Assembly (NCBI GenBank): GCA_964016875.1
Contig: OZ024724.1
Coordinates: forward strand, 14,488,501-14,552,500
Length of the DNA: 64,000 nucleotides
Direction: 5' to 3'
DNA from: Fallopia convolvulus
Taxonomy: Eukaryota > Streptophyta > Magnoliopsida > Caryophyllales > Polygonaceae
Below, in pieces: positions 45,447 through 56,143 of the stretch. The first letter of the stretch is position 1; each line of letters opens with the position of its first letter. The notes under the pieces are model-generated. The model saw only the letters and a program-made list of their open reading frames with translations, was not told the DNA's origin and ran no database searches. Both the position numbers and the translations under genes were made by a program.

Positions 45447-46970
45447 TGATAGAGCATATAGGTATAGGTCTTAGAGCATGTTTTTATTCCCATTTTATGC
45501 ATTATTAGATAGAGTTTTACTTTAAGTTGTAGTTTAAGTTTTATTTCGGTTTAGTTCGGAAACTACGCGTTTGTGTGCTATATCGTAGGATGAAAGGTGA
45601 AGTGTGGACGGGACGAAGTTTAGTGGACTATGGTGGAGAGAATTGAAGTGAAGATTAGAAGAACTAAGGCCCAAGAGCTTGTGTGAGAAGAACGCTTAAA
45701 TCTGAGTGATGCATTGGAGTCTTGTTTTGACACCTCTATCTTGCCGTTCTTGGTTTCGGAGCTACAGTGGTCAGATGAAGCTGAATTTGGTATCATTGGA
45801 AAGTTACCTCGAAGAGCTACAATTCAAATTTTTACTCCGAGTCCAAATTCCAACTGGAAGGGATTCAAAACAGCCTCCAAAGTGTCACTAAAGTTGTTGC
45901 AGGTAAAGCGCGGGCAAAGTGGGCAGAGCGCCCTCGCGCTCTCAAGTGCACCAAAACGCGCTCCGGCGCGACGACGCGGCAATGACTTGGGCCTCGGGTG
46001 ATCTTGTGGGCCGACTCTAGGTTTGCTTTTGGATATTTTTAGACATAGTATAAATACTTTCTTTAAAGTTTTATTTGGAGGTTATGCTATCTTTGACTTG
46101 TGTTCTAAGTTTGAACAAATTGGAGATTTGAGGGAGACAAAAACCCTAGTTTTTCAATTGAAGATCAATTTGACTCTTGTAAGTTTTGTTTCTCTTCAAT
46201 GACAATTTCTAGCTAAATTTCTCATGTCCAACTAGTTAGTTGAAGTTGCGTGCATGATTGTTTGTGAGATTTGAATTATTTTAGTTTGCCTTGACTAAAT
46301 TGAATCTCTCCGTGCTTAATTGATTAAATTCACTTAGGATTATAATAGTTTGATCACCTATTCTACTTCTAGGTTGAATGACAACTAGAATAATTAAATA
46401 GGCGGTGGAATTTGATTATTCATGGATGAATCCTTTGATTAAACTTATAGACGATGGAATAAGGTTAATTAAAGGCGGAGAATTTAATCACAAGACTTCA
46501 TGAATAGACGGTGGAATTCATGAATATTGTTTCAATTGAATGCTTTGAACTTAATTGCATGATCAACTTGACATAGAAGGTTTTCTAGGTTAATTGATTA
46601 AAAGGTTGTTAAAGACGGTGTATATTAACAACCACAATAAACTTGAATTCATAAATTCACAATAGATTAGTCAAGGGAAATTGAAATAAGGATAATCGAT
46701 GATCAAAACTCATGTATGCAATGGATACGAAACTAGTTGGACGCTCTTCTCTAATTTGAATCTTAAACCACTTTACTTGCTTAGCATTAATTAGTTTAAT
46801 TACTTAGATTTTAGTTTATAATGACAAATCCCCCTTTAATTTAGTAATATTACTTAAATACAAATATTCCGAGTCTTTGTGGGTTCGACCCTTAATTCCA
46901 CTTTGCTAAGGTTAGGAAGTTAGGAATTTTCTTTGACAGTACTTTTATAGCGACGTAAAAGTGCTCGTCA
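45447..46970 (+). repeat. LARD 3' LTR
   Basis: 1,524-bp partner of 41401-42925, starting TGATAGAGC right after the purine tract and ending GCTCGTCA, then TTTAT. Confidence 0.95.
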
Positions 46971-47704
46971 TTTATGATGTAAGGTTTAGGTATACAATTA
47001 GTATACAAGGGATAGGGTTATGATTTAGATTTAAGGGTTCATATATATGAGTCCGGTTCAGGTGCGAATGGTCACCCAAGTGCGAAATAAGAAAGAACAA
47101 GTACCGTTGGATGAAGAAAAATCAAAGGCGCTGATCATTTCACTTAAACAGGGGAAAAAAGGGTAAGGGCAAATTATTAGGGAATTATTCGCGTATTTTT
47201 GAAAAAAACGAAAATAGGACGCGCGCCCAGATTGTTCATCAATATTGTGGATTTATTCATCAATAATGTGGATTTGTTCATCAATAATATGATTTTGTTC
47301 ATCAAAACTGTGATTTTGCGCATAAATAAACTATTGCTTGTGCATCAAAAATCTATTGTTTGTACATAAAAATGAACAAATGTGTCTCAAAATTGCATGC
47401 AATATGTTCATCAACATTGTGATTTTGATCATAAAAAACGAAAATATTTGTTCATTGGTTTTGGCATATTTTTTCATCGGTTTGTGCATATTTGTTCATT
47501 AGTAACATCAATTTGTTCATTGGTTTATGCATATTTGTTCATTGCCTTTTTCATATAATTGTTCATTGCTATATGCATCTTTGTTCACTAGTAACCTCAA
47601 TTTGTTCATTGCTATATACATATTTGTTCATTAATAACATCAATTTGTTCATAGCTAAATAAGGCACAAGCACTCCTCTTCGATTTGTTGCTATCTCATT
47701 CTCT

Positions 47705-47918
47705 TTTTTTTCGATGGGCTGGGACTTTGCCTGGTTCAGCACTTTCACTTTTTTGTGCCTACGTCCGGACCGGAGATTGGTTGGACCCCGTAAGAGGTGT
47801 TGCTCCTCCCAAGCCTCTCTGATGCATACACACCGCCAGAGAGTCTCAAACTCGAGACCTCTGGACAAATGCTTAAGCGATCTAGTGCTAATTACCACTA
47901 GACCAAGAGGACAATGGT
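47705..47918 (-). mobile_element. tRNA-derived SINE
   Basis: A segment of about 214 bp on the minus strand. The head is tRNA-like, with an A-box ('TGGTCTAGTGGTAATTAGCA') and a B-box-like 'GGTCTCGAGTTTGAGACTC'. It ends in an A-run (seen as T8 at 47704-47711). It is flanked by a 17-bp direct repeat, ttgctatctcattctct, at 47688-47704 and 47919-47935. Pol III promoter, A-tail and long TSD together define a SINE inserted by LINE machinery. Confidence 0.88.
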
Positions 47919-48490
47919 TTGCTATCTCATTCTCTTAGCATACACCATATTATTGCAAAGTCAGATTATTTATCTATTATCCTTTGCATTCAAGGTTCTT
48001 CATCAAACTTATCTTATTTTGGTACTATATTGAGCACTTCATTCGTATTGATAAGTTAGCCTTAAAGCACTTCAATGGACAAAGAAAGGTTAAATCAATG
48101 AACAAATAAGTTTATATCAATGAACAAATAGGGTATATTAATGAACAAACAATGGTATACCAATGAAAAAAAATGAGTATATCAAAGAACAAATAATGGT
48201 ATACCAATGAACAAATAATGTTATATCAATGAATAAATTAAATAAGGTTATATCAATGAACAAATATTGGTAAATCGAAACTAATTATATGTGCATAAAA
48301 AACTAGATAATATTTTATTCATACACATAAATAAGGTTTAAAAATAAAACTAAAAATTAATAAAGTTCAAAATCGATGAACAATGTTATCAAAAACTCGA
48401 TGCACAATGAGTTAGTATTGATGAACAAATTGTGAATATTGATGGACAAATTGGGTGCCTCTCATAAAAACGTATTTTTCGAAAAATACG

Positions 48491-48539
48491 TTTGGATGAT
48501 ATTCCATTGGATGGGTCAGATTACATATCTAAAATTGAC
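48491..48539 (+). repeat. 49-bp exact duplication, copy in element A
   Basis: This 49-bp stretch, starting 'tttggatgatattccattgg' and ending 'aaaattgac', is repeated without a change at 48628-48676 in element B. It is too long for a TSD. Confidence 0.9.
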
Positions 48540-48572
48540 TCTTTCTCCATATATATATATATATATATATAT

Positions 48573-50045
48573 TGAGGTTCAATAGAGAACAATTAAGTAT
48601 GAGAGAACAAGAGAGCAATTGTAGGCATTTGGATGATATTCCATTGGATGGGTCAGATTACATATCTAAAATTGACCCAATTTTAAATTTCAACCCAATC
48701 CCTTAATTATAGCAAGTATTTATTGATTTTCGGATTTATAGCAAAAATCACAATGTGTTGGATACGTATAATTTTCGGATTTATAGCAAAAATCACAACC
48801 CCTTAATTATAGCAAGTATTTATTTATGAATTTTAAATTTCAACATCTGATGTGTATAAATTCTCTTCATTCAAATAATTGAATTCATCTCCCTCGAACT
48901 CTGAAATTGTATTACAAAATACGTCATGTATAATAAGTAATACCGATTGTATATAAGATAAAATTCCATATATATAGACATAAATATGGTGTATACAGAG
49001 ATCATTTATACATGTTTACGTAATACATATATCATATACTTTAATAAAGATGTTTTATACAGATTTAGGACATGTATATACACATCAGCGTATATGGATC
49101 ACAAGTGTATATAACATAGAGGTCATGGGCATAGAAGTGTATATAAATTTTAATAATTGTATATAACAATACAACTATTGTATACTCATATCAATATAGA
49201 CACATCATACTCATTCGTGTATAATTGGTATATTAATTTCTAATAATTGTACACGTGTATTAAAACGGTGTATATGCTTAACATTTGTACATTTTTTTTG
49301 ATTCAACGTAAAATTAAAAATAGTTTACAAATAAGTCATGTATATTAACTGTGAATTACATGTATATACGCTAATAACGAATTTATACATAATTCAAATT
49401 GTACATGTAAAAGACATGTTTTTATTAATTGTACATACAATAATGCAAATAGTATCCAGCCACATCAATTTTGTATATACATTTATTAAGTTGTTATATA
49501 CAATATTACAATATATACAAAGGATTGGCGCTTGCTCGGCGTGGTGGTTCGTGGTGGCCGGAATTCTCCAACGAGCAGTTCCGACGTTCAGCATGCAGTT
49601 CTAAGCAGTTCGACGTGGTGGTTCGACGAGGTGGTTCAAGCAATTCCGACGGCGCTTCCAGCGCAATGGAGGTTGCAGGTATCCAGCGACGGCGGGTCTC
49701 CAGCGACGGCGGGTTCGGTGGTGGCCAATTTCAACGTGGCCGGCGCAATGGAGCAATGGAGCGGTTTATAGCGTTGATTTGTCTCTAGAGATCTTCTCCC
49801 CACAATGGGCGATTTATCACGTTAAACACAATTTTCAATTTTTCCAAAATTTTAATTATGGTAGTTAGAAGGGATAAATCATGGGGAGAAAATCTTTCCT
49901 ATTTTTTATTTTTTTGCTATTTTCCTATTTTTTATATTGTAAATACTAATCCTACCATCCATCCCCAATCTCATCCGATGGATGAGATTTGTTCTCTTGT
50001 TTTCTATAGGATCTTGTTTTCTATAAAACCTACCTCTATATAGAA
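48573..50045. mobile_element. Element B: TIR element between TA-rich tracts (family B/D, copy 1)
   Basis: The left end 'tgaggttcaatagagaacaa', followed by 'gagagaacaagagagcaa' and 'tggatgatatt', is matched in inverted form at the right by 'gaggtaggttttatagaaaa', 'gaaaacaagagaacaa' and 'ggatgagatt'. This is an imperfect inverted repeat of about 90 bp. The interior has many 'gtatata/tatatac' words, and a GC-rich piece at 49520-49790 ('gtggtggttcgtggtggccg'). There is no transposase. A second copy lies at 52210-53665. Confidence 0.65.
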
Positions 50046-52206
50046 TATGCTCAAGTGAAAACCCCTATTAGAGTGTAAGCATGTGGTTAATTGACATTTG
50101 TCAGATTAGAATAAATGGATGGTGAGGATTAAATAAAAAGGGGTGCAAAAAGCTTTGATGGGGGTGATTTACTGAATCTGATCAATAAAAATTAAAATCA
50201 ATTAATATTTTTTATTTTGGGTAAAATCCCTTGATTTTAGGCAATAGGGTTATTCTTTCCTCAAAAATTGTCTTATCTCTCCTAATACAATTTATTTCTC
50301 TCTCTCTCTTTCTCGATGAGATTTTGGGAGCAGACGAAGAACAATGGCGAAAGCATCTACAAACCTTGGCTATTTTTCACAAATTGGTAAGTGAAGATTC
50401 AGTTTTGATTTGCTATTTCGATAGAAATCGGTGTTATTGTCGTTTCTGACCCTATTTTTTCAATTTTTAGTTCATATTGCATGAATGCAAAATTAGGTTT
50501 TTAGTTTGATGAATGTAGATTGAATGGTTGCATCTCTTATGTTCTGGTTTTTTAGTCTTGTTTTAATTTGCGAATCGGTTGTTTTGGTGCATTATGATCA
50601 AAGAAGAGGATCGGTTGATAGAGAAAGGTAGTTTTTTTAATCCAGCTATGTGTTGTGTGAATTCAATTCGAATCAATATTTTGGTTATTTTCATCTTTAT
50701 GTGATATTGATTTTCATTCTAGCAATTCAGTATAGTAGATTTCTTAGATTTAATTTGGTTTTCCACGATTAAATGTTTTTCATACATGTGTGACATGTCT
50801 TCATATATTCATTCGTTGTTATTCATATATACGTATTTTGTTTTTCGTATATACGAGTTTTGTTTTCGTATGGCCGACATGAGATAATGATCAATATTAT
50901 TCACAATAAATACTATGGCTTTTCAAGAGTAAGGATTAACTAGATAAGCATATGAAACGAGTGTTTTTCAATTTGGATAGTATGATTTTGACACTGATAT
51001 GTGTATGACAGTTTTGCAATTGTTGTTCAAGTATCAGAATATACTTTTTCACTTTGGATGGTATGGTTTTGCAACACTGATGATATGTTTATGACAGTTT
51101 TGCAATCGTTTTTCAAGTCTCACAATATAGTTTTTCACTTTAGATGGTATGGTTTTGCAGCACTGATATCATTTGTGTTTAACCGAGTTTTCAAATGGAA
51201 CATGTTGTAATGATCAACAATTGGACATTGGAGAAAAGTCAAAGCGCACCAAGGTCCTATTTAAAAGACATCACACCAAGGAACATGTTCCAAATGATGA
51301 TAATGTTGATGTATTTGACCTCGGTCCAAAAAAAATTGTACTTCATAAGCATTGTAATTGTTATTTCAAAAGCAGTGTAATGATTATTAATAGCATAAAA
51401 TACAAATAATCACATATTTTTCATAATACTAAAGATTGTTTTTCAGAAGCATTGTAATTGTTATTCAACAGTACACATTATTTATGTCAATACATTCTAA
51501 TAATACTAGTAAAAACTATTGAATAAGTTATTCATGGTAGTTATTCAGAATGAACAATGGTTTTTTTCAACTACCTTTATTTAGTTATCCATGGTAAGAC
51601 GAATACTTATTCAACCTAAATAATGCAAACGTTAAAACATGTTCAATCCTACAATTATTCAAACAATTATATTGAGTTATTCAAACATCGACTATAAATA
51701 TTTTATGATTCTATAATCAAATTGAGTTATTCAAACAATCATACTGAGTTATTGAAACATCAACTATAAATATTATACGATTAATGATTCTATAATTATT
51801 TAAACAATCATATTGAGTTTTTCAAACAATCAAACTGAGTTATTCAAACATCGGATATAAATATTATACGTTTCTATAATTATTCTAACCATCATATTGA
51901 GTTTTTAAAATGTCGACTAATATATATTCAATGATTCTGCAGAGGTTTTATGTTTTTAAAAGCCGGTTACAATGTATTTAATTGTAGAAAAAAAAATTTG
52001 CTTGGATTTTTTTTATAATTGTACCGATTTTTATCTCACTCTCCTAAAATTTTAGGTGTTGCCTTTTTCAAATCAACCGAGATTTGATTCTCCACATCAC
52101 CCCCATTTAGTCTGTAATGTTGCTTAATTACTAGCCACTGATTTATCCTAATCCAACGCCCTACATTCAACCAGACGCTTACACCATAATATGTATTGTA
52201 CCGGGG
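50046..52206. mobile_element. Element C: TIR element with TTCAA-word array
   Basis: The left end (50070-50135: 'tattagagtgtaagcatgtg', then 'agattagaataaatggatgg') pairs in inverted form with the right end (52190-52125: 'tattatggtgtaagcgtctg', then 'ggattaggataaatcagtgg'). Inside, 50230-50400 looks like a captured leader: a (TC)n tract, an ATG start 'ATGGCGAAAGCATC', and a donor-like gtaagt at 50386. The 51430-51920 part is an array of 'ttattcaaacaatcatattg' words. I see no transposase. Confidence 0.55.
51430..51920 (+). repeat. Degenerate array of 'attcaaaca(a)tc' words
   Basis: Words such as 'gagttattcaaacaatcata' and 'attcaaacatcgactataaa' recur every 20-40 bases, forming larger irregular units of about 60 bp ('ctataaatattatacgattc'). 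Non-coding. Confidence 0.7.
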
Positions 52207-52209
52207 CGT

Positions 52210-53665
52210 TGAGGTTCAATAAAGAACAATTAAATATGAGAGAACTAGAGAGCAATTGTAGGCCTTTGGATGATATTGCATTGGATGGCTTAGATTACAT
52301 ATTTAAAATTGACCCAATTTTAAATTTTAACCCAATCCCTTAATTATAGCAAGTGTTTATTGATTTTCGGATTTATAGCAAAAATCACAATCCCTTAATT
52401 ATAGAAAGTATTTATTTATCAATTTTAAATTTCAATATCTGATGTGTATAAATTCTCTTCATTCAAATAATTGAATTCATCTCGCTCAAACTCTGAAATT
52501 GTATTACAAAATACGTCATGTATAATCAGGAATACCGATTGTATATAAGATAACATTCCATATATATAGACATAAATATGGTGTATACAGAGAACATTTA
52601 TACATGTTTACGTAATACATATTGTATACTTTAATAAAGATGTTTTATACAGATTTAGGACATGTATATACACATCAGCGTATATGGATCACAAGTGTAT
52701 ATAACATAGAGGTCAAGGGCATAGAAGTGTATATAAATTTTAATAATTGTATATAACAATACAACTATTGTATACTGAGATCAATATAGACACATCATAA
52801 TCATTCGTGTATAATTGGTATATTAATTTCTACTAATTATACACATATATTAAAACGGTGTATATGCTCAACATTTGTACATTTTTTTGATTCAATGTAG
52901 AATTAAAAATAGTTTCAAATAAGTCATGTATATTAATTGTGAATTACATGTATATACGCTAATAACGAAAATATACATAATTCAAACTGTACATGTAAAA
53001 GACATGTTTTCATTAATTGTACATACAATAATGCAAATAGTATCCAGCCACATCAATTTTGTATATACATTTATTAAGTTGTTATATACAATATTACAAT
53101 ATATATATACAAAGGATCGTTGCTTGCTCAGCGTGGTCGTTCATGGTGTCCAGAATTCTACAACGAGCAGTTCCGACGTTCAGCGTGCAGTTCGACGTGG
53201 TGGTTCGTGGTGGCTTTGGCGACGCGGTGGTTCGATGGGATGGTTCCATTGACGCTTCCATCGCAATGGAGGTTGCGGTAGTTGCCGGAAATTGGTGGTT
53301 CGGTGGTTCGGTGGTGGATGGAAATTATGGGCGATCGCGACTGTGAGAGGCGATCTGTGGTTACAGTGGTGGCCGAAATTTCTCAATGGAGGTTTTATGG
53401 CGTTGATTTGTCTCTAGAGATCTTATCCCCACAATGTGAGATTTTACACTTTAAAATAATTTTTGATTTTACTAAAATCTTAATTATGGTAGTTACAAGG
53501 AGTAAATCATGGGGAGAAGATCTCTCCTATTTTTGATTTTTTTTTCAATTTTTCTATTTTTGTATATTGTATATACTAATCTCACCATCCATCCCAAATC
53601 TCATCCAAATGGATGAGATTTGCTCTCTTGTTCTCTATAGAATCTTGTTCTCTATAAAACCCACC
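52210..53665. mobile_element. Element D: second copy of family B/D
   Basis: It aligns end to end with element B (48573-50045), at high identity by eye over most of its length, including both terminal inverted repeats. The GC-rich centre (53110-53390) differs most. It starts directly after element C with 'ttgaggttcaataaagaaca' and ends at the (TA)n at 53666-53681. Confidence 0.75.
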
Positions 53666-53681
53666 TATATATATATATATA

Positions 53682-55729
53682 GGGGAGGGATCCAGAGAAA
53701 CGTAAATTATGGAGAAACGGAAGTCGTAATAAGAGTCGTTGAATTTGCAAAAATGGATGGCTAGGATTAGGGTATATAATAATAGAAAAAAAGAAAAAAA
53801 TGCATGATATATTTACTAAAATGGAAGTTCCTAGATTCTAGGCTAAATTTAAGGGGGCGTTTTTTGATAAAATTTGAATTTTCGAACAGATTTTGCGAAA
53901 AAATCAGAAAAAATCTTGCACACATTCAACGTTACTCATTGTAAATTCGATTGTTCTGCTTCAATATTCGAGTGCATTAACATATGAATTTATCATGTAT
54001 ATATTTGAATATGTGTTAACATTTTTTGAATATTATTCAAATATTTTTCGTATTTGTCATGGTTTGAATATCTAGTCCACTTTCTTGAATGTGTATTATG
54101 TTTTGTTTTATTGGAAATAAAATTACGTATCGAATATAAGTGTAGTGAACCTTGAATAAGTAATTGTAATATATTGAATATGATAAAAAAAAAGGGTCAT
54201 TACATAAATTGCTAAAAATTAGAATACAATATTTGATTCACAATTCATGTCTATGAATTCAAAAAATAACATATAAACATTCAGAGTAAAATGACGTCTC
54301 TTTAGTGTAAAGCGTCATCTTTGATCTTTATCATCCTTCTTTCATTCTCTTTAGGCTTCTTTATGTTCTTCAACCATCTCGATATTTGTCGAACTTCAAG
54401 ACTGCATATTCAACATATAATACATAAACATTCGAAATACAATAACTATAAATTCAAACTTGCATGTCTAAAAATCGCAACTTCAAATATCTTGTATTTT
54501 GTGAATTTCAACCTCATATTCGATTGTTAAGAACGCATATTCAGAATATCAAATTGCATATTCAACAAAATATATATACTCAATATGCATATTTAATCGT
54601 TTAGTATGCCTATTCTTTCATTCACAAATCAATCTGTTCAGAATTGTATATTCAACAAAAAACACATAAACAATCAAAGTAAAATGCCTACGAATTCAAA
54701 CAATATATGCATATACATAGATTCAAATATGTGGTAGTACGTGAATTTCAACCTCATATTCTATTGTTAAGAATGCATATTCAGATTATCAATTTGCATA
54801 TTCAGAACTTCAAATTGCATATTCGATAAAATATACTCAATATGCAGATTTTAATCGTTTTTTTAGAGGAATTTTAATCGTTTAATATGCATATTATTTC
54901 ATTCACAAATCAATCTATTTAGAATTGTATATTCAACAAAAAATACATAAACATTCAGAGTAAAATGCCTACGAATTCAAACAAAATGTGCATATATTCA
55001 TTCACCGAAGCATACGAGTTACTACGTTTTTCTAACAAGGTCTCTGAATTTCAATTCAGATTTACTCACAAACACCATGGGCCTCATCTCATCCTTCTTG
55101 TAATCAATCCACACATTGATGGAGTGCCCACTTTTTAATTCCACTTCATAAGACTCTAGATTCGCGGTTAACACTGAAGCGTGATTATTGTTCGGATTTA
55201 TAACCTACAATAGACAAATTTTCAGTATGAAACACAACGTAAATGCAGATTAAATCATGTAAAAAACAAACAAATTATTGACAAAAAACGAGAAATATAT
55301 AATTACCTAGTTGTTAATCCGAATTCATGGTTAAAACTGAAATCGGGGGAGAGGAAGAAGGAGAGCACATCGCCGGAAGATCCAGGGTTGAAATTGGCGA
55401 TGGAGAAGACGGAATTTGTGGAGAACGAGTCATCAAAGAAGAAAAGGTCGAGAAGGAGAAGAAGAGAGCATGGACGACGATGGAGAGAGCAGAGAATCGA
55501 GAGAGAAATATGATTTGCAAAAATTAAGGATTTGGATGTGTTTTTATTTGGAAATAATTAATATGGAAGAGATAAATCTGATTTAGTATAAAAGATATGG
55601 AGAGAGAAAGTATTAAAATCTAATAATTCAATTAATTTGGATAAATCTGAACCATCAAATTTTTTAATCCAATGGCTCTTATTATGACACTAATTTCTCT
55701 ATAAGGAGGTGTTTCTCAAGATCCTTATT
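53682..55729. mobile_element. Element E: TIR element between (TA)n tracts
   Basis: The left end 'ggggagggatccagagaaac', then 'gtcgtaataagagtcgttga', is matched in inverted form at the right by 'gaataaggatcttgagaaac', then 'gtcataataagagccattgg'. Imperfect TIRs of about 100 bp result. (TA)n tracts stand on both sides (53666-53681, 55731-55744). The interior is filled with 'catattcaac'/'attcaaa' words (53930-55010) and a lectin-like fragment. No transposase is present. Confidence 0.7.
55022..55204 (-). pseudogene. Possible L-type lectin domain fragment captured by element E
   Basis: An open minus-strand exon of 60 codons follows an acceptor-like tgtag and ends in TAG. It contains 'VELKSGHSINVWIDYKKDEM', then 'PMVFVSKSELK'. 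This resembles the legume-type lectin pattern 'L.SG..I.AWIDYD....L.VFVS' of lectin receptor kinases. A second low-complexity frame (55314-55520) lies upstream on the same strand but does not join in frame. Probably a captured host gene piece. Confidence 0.35.
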
Positions 55730-55790
55730 CTATATATATATATACGCGGGGTACATACGCACATAAATTTTTAAAAAGCGCACAGAATAT

Positions 55791-55828
55791 CCGCGCAACG
55801 CCATTTCGCGCGAAATGGCGTTGCGCGG
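55791..55828. repeat. 38-bp perfect palindrome in the left TIR of element F
   Basis: The half-site CCGCGCAACGCCATTTCGC is followed by its exact inverse. It has eight CpG in 38 bp. The same palindrome (36 bp) sits in the right TIR at 63334-63369. It could form a hairpin or be a dimeric protein site. Confidence 0.95.
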
Positions 55829-56143
55829 AAGGGCAAAACCGTAAAGTGGTAAATGGGACTCGGGAAATGAATTTGGGCCACGCGAAATAAGCATGCGCGT
55901 ATATTGGGCCGCGCGCAACGGGCTTTCGCGGATAATTAGGGTTTTAAAACAAATGGAGTCGCCGCAGCTTTGGGCCGCACGAAATGGGCTTGAGAGGCCC
56001 CGCGCAAGCCCGTTTCGAGGGTCTTAAGGGTTAAAGACGCGAGCGCGCCGCCATCGTCTTCAACCTCTGGCTTCGAAACGCCATTTCGCGCAAACCAGAT
56101 CTCGAACCAAAAAAAAATCCGATCCCCGATCCCGTCAACAACC

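Larger units (their letters stand above)
41401..46970 (+). mobile_element. LARD-type non-autonomous LTR retrotransposon (Tat/Athila-like signals)
   Basis: LTRs of 1,525 and 1,524 bp (41401-42925, 45447-46970) are flanked by an exact 5-bp duplication TTTAT (41396-41400, 46971-46975). The primer site is TGGCGCCGTTGTCGGGGA and the purine tract is 'caagcatgggggaatt'. The internal 2.5 kb has a gag-like fragment but no pol. The words 'gcgcttcttgggaggcaacc' and 'gcttgaggacaagcaag' are the kind often seen in Tat/Athila-related elements and LARDs. LTR identity is about 97% by eye, so this is a fairly recent insertion that must have relied on enzymes from elsewhere. Confidence 0.92.
47049..48549. mobile_element. 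Element A: foldback-like element with short-word arms
   Basis: It lies between (AT)n at 47041-47048 and 48550-48572. The left arm (about 47230-47660) is made of 'ttgttcatcaataatgtgga'-type words. The right arm (about 48060-48480) has the inverse 'atcaatgaacaaataaggtt' words, so the arms can pair. Near both arm ends is a 'cgtatttttgaaaaaaacg' type stretch (47190, 48468). Between the arms sits a SINE. No gene is present. The ends themselves do not show a long inverted repeat. Confidence 0.5.

Noticed and set aside
49338..53252. Conserved small protein (frames starting MYINCELHVYTL at 49338 and 52926)
   Set aside because: The similarity follows from elements B and D being copies of each other. 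The frames are AT-driven, differ at their ends, and have no codon-like substitution pattern that I can see.
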